NCBI GenBank assembly: GCA_025765615.1
Contig: JAIVFJ010000012.1
Span: 1 to 64,000 of the forward strand
DNA length: 64,000 bases
Source: Zopfochytrium polystomum
Taxonomy: Eukaryota; Chytridiomycota; Chytridiomycetes; Chytridiales; Chytridiaceae
Direction of reading: 5' to 3'
Position numbers and translations under genes: made by a program
Part shown: one piece after another, positions 61,301 to 64,000 of the stretch
Layout: the number at the start of each line of letters is the position of its first letter
Numbering within the stretch: position 1 is the first letter of the stretch
Notes under the pieces: generated by a model
Databases searched by the model: none
What the model was told of the DNA's origin: nothing
What the model saw: the letters and a program-made list of their open reading frames with translations, nothing else

Positions 61301-64000
61301 GTCAATCAAAGAGGTTTGGTAAGTCAACTTGGAGCTGCAACTGAAAGAAGTACACATACCAGTTGTTGGGACACATTCTCCAAGTTCAAGTGCTGCGGAT
61401 TCTTGCTCGACAATCACAACCTCCTTTGCTTCTTCGGATGGCGGAACTGCAGCATATGTAGTTTCAGGCTGATATTCAGGTGCAGATGTGATAGTCTCAG
61501 TGATCGTGGTCGTCGTTGTACTTGTCTGAATGGATTCAACTGCTGCTGGGGTTTCCTCCACAATCGTCACACTTTCCTGCACTTGAGGCTGTGTTTCTGA
61601 GTCGGCAACAACCACAACCTTCTCTTCAGCAAACTTGACTTCTGCTGGAACAGATTCAGAAATGAATTCAGATTTCACAGATTCTTGTGCAGCTTCTGTG
61701 AATTTCTCCGCAATTGGCTCAGTTTCCACTTCTGTTGCTTCATATGATACAGTCGACTCTGAAGCAACAGCTGGGAGGTACTTCGCAGCTTCGAGCAGAA
61801 CCGTATCAACTGGAGCCAGAGCCGTTTCCACCCTTACTTCACTTGTTGAAATGATGAGCTCAGCAGACTTGACAGCAGTGGGAGCATCAACAATTTCGAT
61901 GACCTCCTTGGTCTCCGAAGCTGACTCTGGAAGATTTGCGTGAGAGGTGGGATGTGATGCCAATGTCTCGTCAACTGAAGTTGTGGTGATTGTTGTGACA
62001 GTTTCGACAACGTGACTCGAAGCAGGAATCTCTTGAGCGGCCACATCCTCGGTCTCAGTTGTAACCACCGCTTGGATTGATGTTGTCGCGGTAGATTCAA
62101 CAGGAGCAGAGACTTCAACAGTTTCAACTGATTGTTCACCAGTCTCCAAGAGCGGAAGCACCTGGGTTTCGACGAGTTCTACACCGACGAGCTTGATCGT
62201 GGAGCGAATGAAAGAAAATAGACGTACAAGGAGCCCTATCTCAGTCACGCCTGCCTCCTTCTTGATTGATTCAAGCTCGTCAATTGAGCACACAGCTCCA
62301 CTGTCGGCTAGTGCGGCAATGATGGAAGCATCGGTCACTTCTTCCGACTCTCCGATGAGAGTGAGGAACCGAGAAACATTGAACGTGGTGTACCGAGTGG
62401 TCAAGACAGTGAGGAAACGTCTCCACCAACGTGTTAATGCGAACCCAGGGATTTCGACATTGAAATCGAAGGACTCCAGGACCTCGTTTGTGTCTGGGTT
62501 TATGACTTGCTTCGTCAACGTGATAATCGCACCAGTCACAACTTCAACGGTTTCCCGAACTGTTTCCGTGGTTGTTGTTGTTGTTGATGAAGTGGTTGCC
62601 ACAGGAAGCTCCTCAGTGATTGTGACAGTCTTTGTTGCTGCGTCATCGAAAGGGATTGGAGTGGCGCCTTTGACAACTTCGGTACTTTCTGTAACAATTG
62701 TCGTTTCCTGAACAGCAAATGGGACGTCAACTGCTCCACCTTTCTCCAACGTTGTCGCTTGAGTCGTCTCTGGCATTGTTCCGCTAACGGCAACTGACGT
62801 TGTGATAGCCTCAACTGGTGCAACTTCGGCCTGCTCTTCACCTGACGCAAGCAACGGAAGGACCTGCGTCTCAACAAGCTCAACACCAACAAGTCTGATG
62901 GTCGAGTGGATGAAGACAAACAATCGGACCAGAAGGCCAGGTTCCGTGATGCCAGCCTCCCGTTTGATATCCTCCAGCTCAGCTGCACTGCAAGGAGCTC
63001 CACTTGCAGCCAGAGCAGATTCCAAAGACGCATCAGTCACCTCATCTGACTCTCCAATCAGAGTAAGGAAGCGAGTGATGTTGAATGCAGTGAAGCGTGT
63101 GGTCAAAATGCGGGTGAGAGTTAGCCACCACTTTGTCAGAGCGTAGCCTGGAATCTCCACCGAGTATTCAGTGGAGTTGATGACCTCCCTGGTGTCCGGG
63201 TTGAGCTCCTGCTTGGTGAGAGTAACTATGGCGCCAGTCACAACTTCCACGGTTTGGTGGGTTTCCGTCGTCATGGTGGTTGTTGCTGCAGGAGCCGTAA
63301 CGACTGTCTCAGAAGAAATAAGCCCAAGCTCCTTCGTAGAGTCTACTGCGGGAATCACCACTGTTTCAGAGGTTGTCCTTGTTTCAGTTTCTTCAACAGT
63401 CTTGGCTGTGTCAGCATCAGCGGTTCCTGAAGCCTGCTCTTCTGCTGAGGCAAGGAGCGGTAGAACCTGACTTTCCACCAATTCCACACCAACGAGCCGC
63501 ACAGTTCTCCGCACAAAAGTGAAAAGGCGGACGAGTAGCCCAGGTTCTGCGAGGCCGACTTCTTGGGATATCAACTTGAGCTCAGAGTCAGTACATCCAG
63601 CGCCAGCCTTGTCGAGTGCGTGTAGAATGTCAGCGTCTGTCACGTCATTGTCAGAGTCGCCAAGAGCCGTCAAGAAAGCAGTAACGCTGAATGAAGTATA
63701 GCGTGCCAAGATGGTGGAGCTGAAAAGAAGCCACCACTTTGTGAGGGCGTAACCAGGAATTTCAACGGAATAATCAGTTGATTCAAGGACACTGCCGGTT
63801 GCGGGATCGACAGTTTGCTTTGTGAGGGTGATGATGGCACCAGTAACAATTTCAATGGTTTGCTCAGTTGTAGTGGTTGTTGTTGTGGTTGAAGTGGCTG
63901 CTGTGGCCTCCGGAACGATGACTTCCTTCGACATTTCTTGAGCAATGACAGCCTCCGAGCCAACAACAACAATGCTGTCTGAGCTTCCGCCTTCTGAAAC
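39606..64000 (-). CDS. Giant modular protein with tropomodulin-like C-terminus (5' end beyond window)
   Basis: Model: complement of 23 exons: 39606..39723, 39792..39919, 39976..40041, 40106..41161, 41224..41375, 41424..42624, 42688..43715, 43764..44609, 44671..46722, 46786..48582, 48646..49176, 49236..50480, 50527..50805, 50857..52230, 52287..54416, 54477..55205, 55252..56379, 56440..56886, 56942..57292, 57340..58089, 58131..59183, 59245..61296, 61360..>64000. All junctions are GT-AG with introns of 41-68 nt, and the frame holds throughout: 7,717 codons plus stop, roughly 0.8 MDa. From the N-terminal side there are 15 copies of a ~145-residue module separated by Thr/Val/Glu/Pro-rich linkers, then amphipathic Ala/Val/Gly helices (41,600-43,170), an Ala/Glu-rich helix (40,640-41,161) and a tropomodulin/leiomodin-like leucine-rich domain (39,606-40,330). 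No membrane segment is seen. I infer a cytoskeletal scaffold; the modules are unrecognised. Base composition is more balanced than in the GC-rich genes to the left. Confidence 0.85.
40640..41161 (-). repeat. Ala/Glu-rich helical repeats (within giant gene)
   Basis: The unit EEARIVAEAIAAA recurs five times with variants (EEARLVREAIAAA, EAELVAAAIAKA, EEARIVAEAIAKA, EEARLVAEAIANA), separated by Lys/Glu/Ala sequence. This predicts a long charged helix before the LRR domain. Confidence 0.75.
41610..43175 (-). repeat. Amphipathic 11-mer-like helices (within giant gene)
   Basis: Three segments start with a basic/aromatic box (KEGWLTGLVRVVKAG, KSSWFSKVVRTVKTG, KKPGWFSRMTQAVKKG). The first two continue as long Ala/Gly/Val/Thr stretches with regular Gly-Ala spacing and sparse charges (42,850-43,165 and 41,960-42,220). 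The pattern resembles membrane-surface or lipid-droplet-binding helices such as perilipin or synuclein 11-mers; that role is inference. Confidence 0.55.
42285..42770 (-). repeat. Giant-gene module 15 (split by an intron)
   Basis: VITVTRRVVDPDSGEIKEL, intron 42625-42687 (phase 0), then SEVDIEVPDFAVNCWW ... VKLVGVELVIDQVLRVF. The otherwise invariant Cys is lost (GIQTSSDEW). It is the last and most diverged module. Confidence 0.8.
43250..43690 (-). repeat. Giant-gene module 14
   Basis: Diverged start (ESTSAVVTLRKQIIDP), then PWW ... GASCSHEQL ... LPLLASSGG. Confidence 0.82.
44074..44511 (-). repeat. Giant-gene module 13 (twin of module 5)
   Basis: Translation identical to module 5; offset 14,574 bp. 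Confidence 0.9.
46200..46631 (-). repeat. Giant-gene module 12 (twin of module 4)
   Basis: Translation identical to module 4; offset 14,574 bp. Confidence 0.9.
48062..48493 (-). repeat. Giant-gene module 11
   Basis: ETVEEVTGAVITLTKQ ... RWW ... GVSCSSEEL ... VPLLASGEE. Confidence 0.88.
49999..50428 (-). repeat. Giant-gene module 10
   Basis: ETVEEVTGAIITLTKQ ... SWW ... GASCTDEEL ... LPLLASGEE. Confidence 0.88.
51632..52065 (-). repeat. Giant-gene module 9
   Basis: ETTEVVSGAVITLTKQ ... SWW ... GGVCGAEEL ... LPLLASEE. Confidence 0.88.
53888..54316 (-). repeat. Giant-gene module 8
   Basis: ETVEEVTGAVITLTKQ ... HWW ... GVSCTADKL ... LPLLASGEE. Confidence 0.88.
55858..56290 (-). repeat. Giant-gene module 7
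   Basis: QTVETVTGAVVTLTKQ ... SWW ... GDSCTAEDV ... LPLLETSEN; has one extra residue before the Cys and an additional Cys (AECGDSC). Confidence 0.87.
57509..57935 (-). repeat. Giant-gene module 6
   Basis: GEVVTGAVITLTKQ ... SWY (second Trp replaced by Tyr) ... GVSCSAEEL ... LPLLASGDE. Confidence 0.88.
58648..59085 (-). repeat. Giant-gene module 5 (twin of module 13)
   Basis: ETVEVVTGAVVTVTKQ ... SWW ... DGSCTAEEL ... LPLLASGEE. Lies in the duplicated block. Confidence 0.9.
60774..61205 (-). repeat. Giant-gene module 4 (twin of module 12)
   Basis: ATVEEVTGAVVTLTKQ ... RWW ... GASCTADEL ... LPLLASGEE. Lies in the 3,045-bp duplicated block. Confidence 0.9.
62131..62560 (-). repeat. Giant-gene module 3
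   Basis: ETVEVVTGAIITLTKQ ... RWW ... GAVCSIDEL ... LPLLETGEQ. Confidence 0.88.
62836..63261 (-). repeat. Giant-gene module 2
   Basis: QTVEVVTGAIVTLTKQ ... KWW ... GAPCSAAEL ... LPLLASGEE. Confidence 0.88.
63437..63868 (-). repeat. Giant-gene module 1
   Basis: Starts EQTIEIVTGAIITLTKQ, contains KWW and GAGCTDSEL, ends LPLLASAEE. The most diverged of the modules upstream of module 14. Confidence 0.85.

Larger units (their letters stand above)
58538..61582. repeat. 3,045-bp near-identical block, copy B
   Basis: Partner of copy A, same orientation. Both edges lie inside linker exons, and the frame is kept at each edge. Confidence 0.93.

Noticed and set aside
42285..63868. EF-hand interpretation of the modules
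   Set aside because: The helix-turn-helix-like part around G..C...EL lacks the spaced acidic residues of a calcium loop.

Overview
The window looks like nuclear DNA of a fungus. Supporting signs are short GT-AG introns (about 40-160 nt), an MFS transporter of the fungal-type anion:cation symporter family, an F-box/2EXR-like protein of a fungal type, tandem universal-stress proteins, and abundant Helitron, Copia and LTR debris with long (GA)n/(TC)n tracts. The low gene density and the tropomodulin-like domain make me guess an early-diverging (zoosporic) fungus. That placement is an inference, not something the sequence proves.

Layout. 1-1,883: hairpin repeat and microsatellites, no gene. 1,884-3,542 (-): MFS transporter with one in-frame intron. 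5,597-7,655 (+): two tandem three-exon universal stress protein genes. 8,930-14,040: LTR fragments and a decayed Ty1/copia-type element. 14,107-15,820 (+): F-box/2EXR-like gene broken by a +1 shift. 16,636-16,927: solo LTR with a perfect 5-bp target duplication. 17,705-23,164 (-): a decayed Helitron (CCHC-knuckle array, HUH Rep, PIF1-type helicase). 23,210-26,310: a cluster of diverged repeat units and (GA)n tracts. 29,118-30,915 (+): two tandem paralogues of an unrecognised family. 32,994-33,346: second copy of the solo LTR, with its own target duplication. 34,990-35,525 (-): DDE transposase remnant. 35,728-39,064 (-): two coiled-coil genes.

39,606-64,000 (-): one giant gene fills the right 24.4 kb. 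Twenty-three exons chain in frame with GT-AG introns and give at least 7,717 codons, and the 5' end lies beyond the window. The product carries 15 copies of a ~145-residue module (paired Trp, one conserved Cys) separated by Thr/Val/Glu/Pro-rich linkers. These are followed by amphipathic repeat helices, an Ala/Glu-rich helical region and a C-terminal tropomodulin/leiomodin-like leucine-rich domain. The architecture suggests a titin-scale cytoskeletal or scaffolding protein tied to actin pointed ends. I do not recognise the module. The repeat part is evolving by in-frame duplication: a 3,045-bp block occurs twice, 14,574 bp apart and nearly identical.

The two most interesting items are this giant gene and the solo LTRs. 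The LTRs carry contiguous heat-shock-element arrays (alternating nGAAn/nTTCn) upstream of a TATA box, which suggests a heat-activated retrotransposon promoter.
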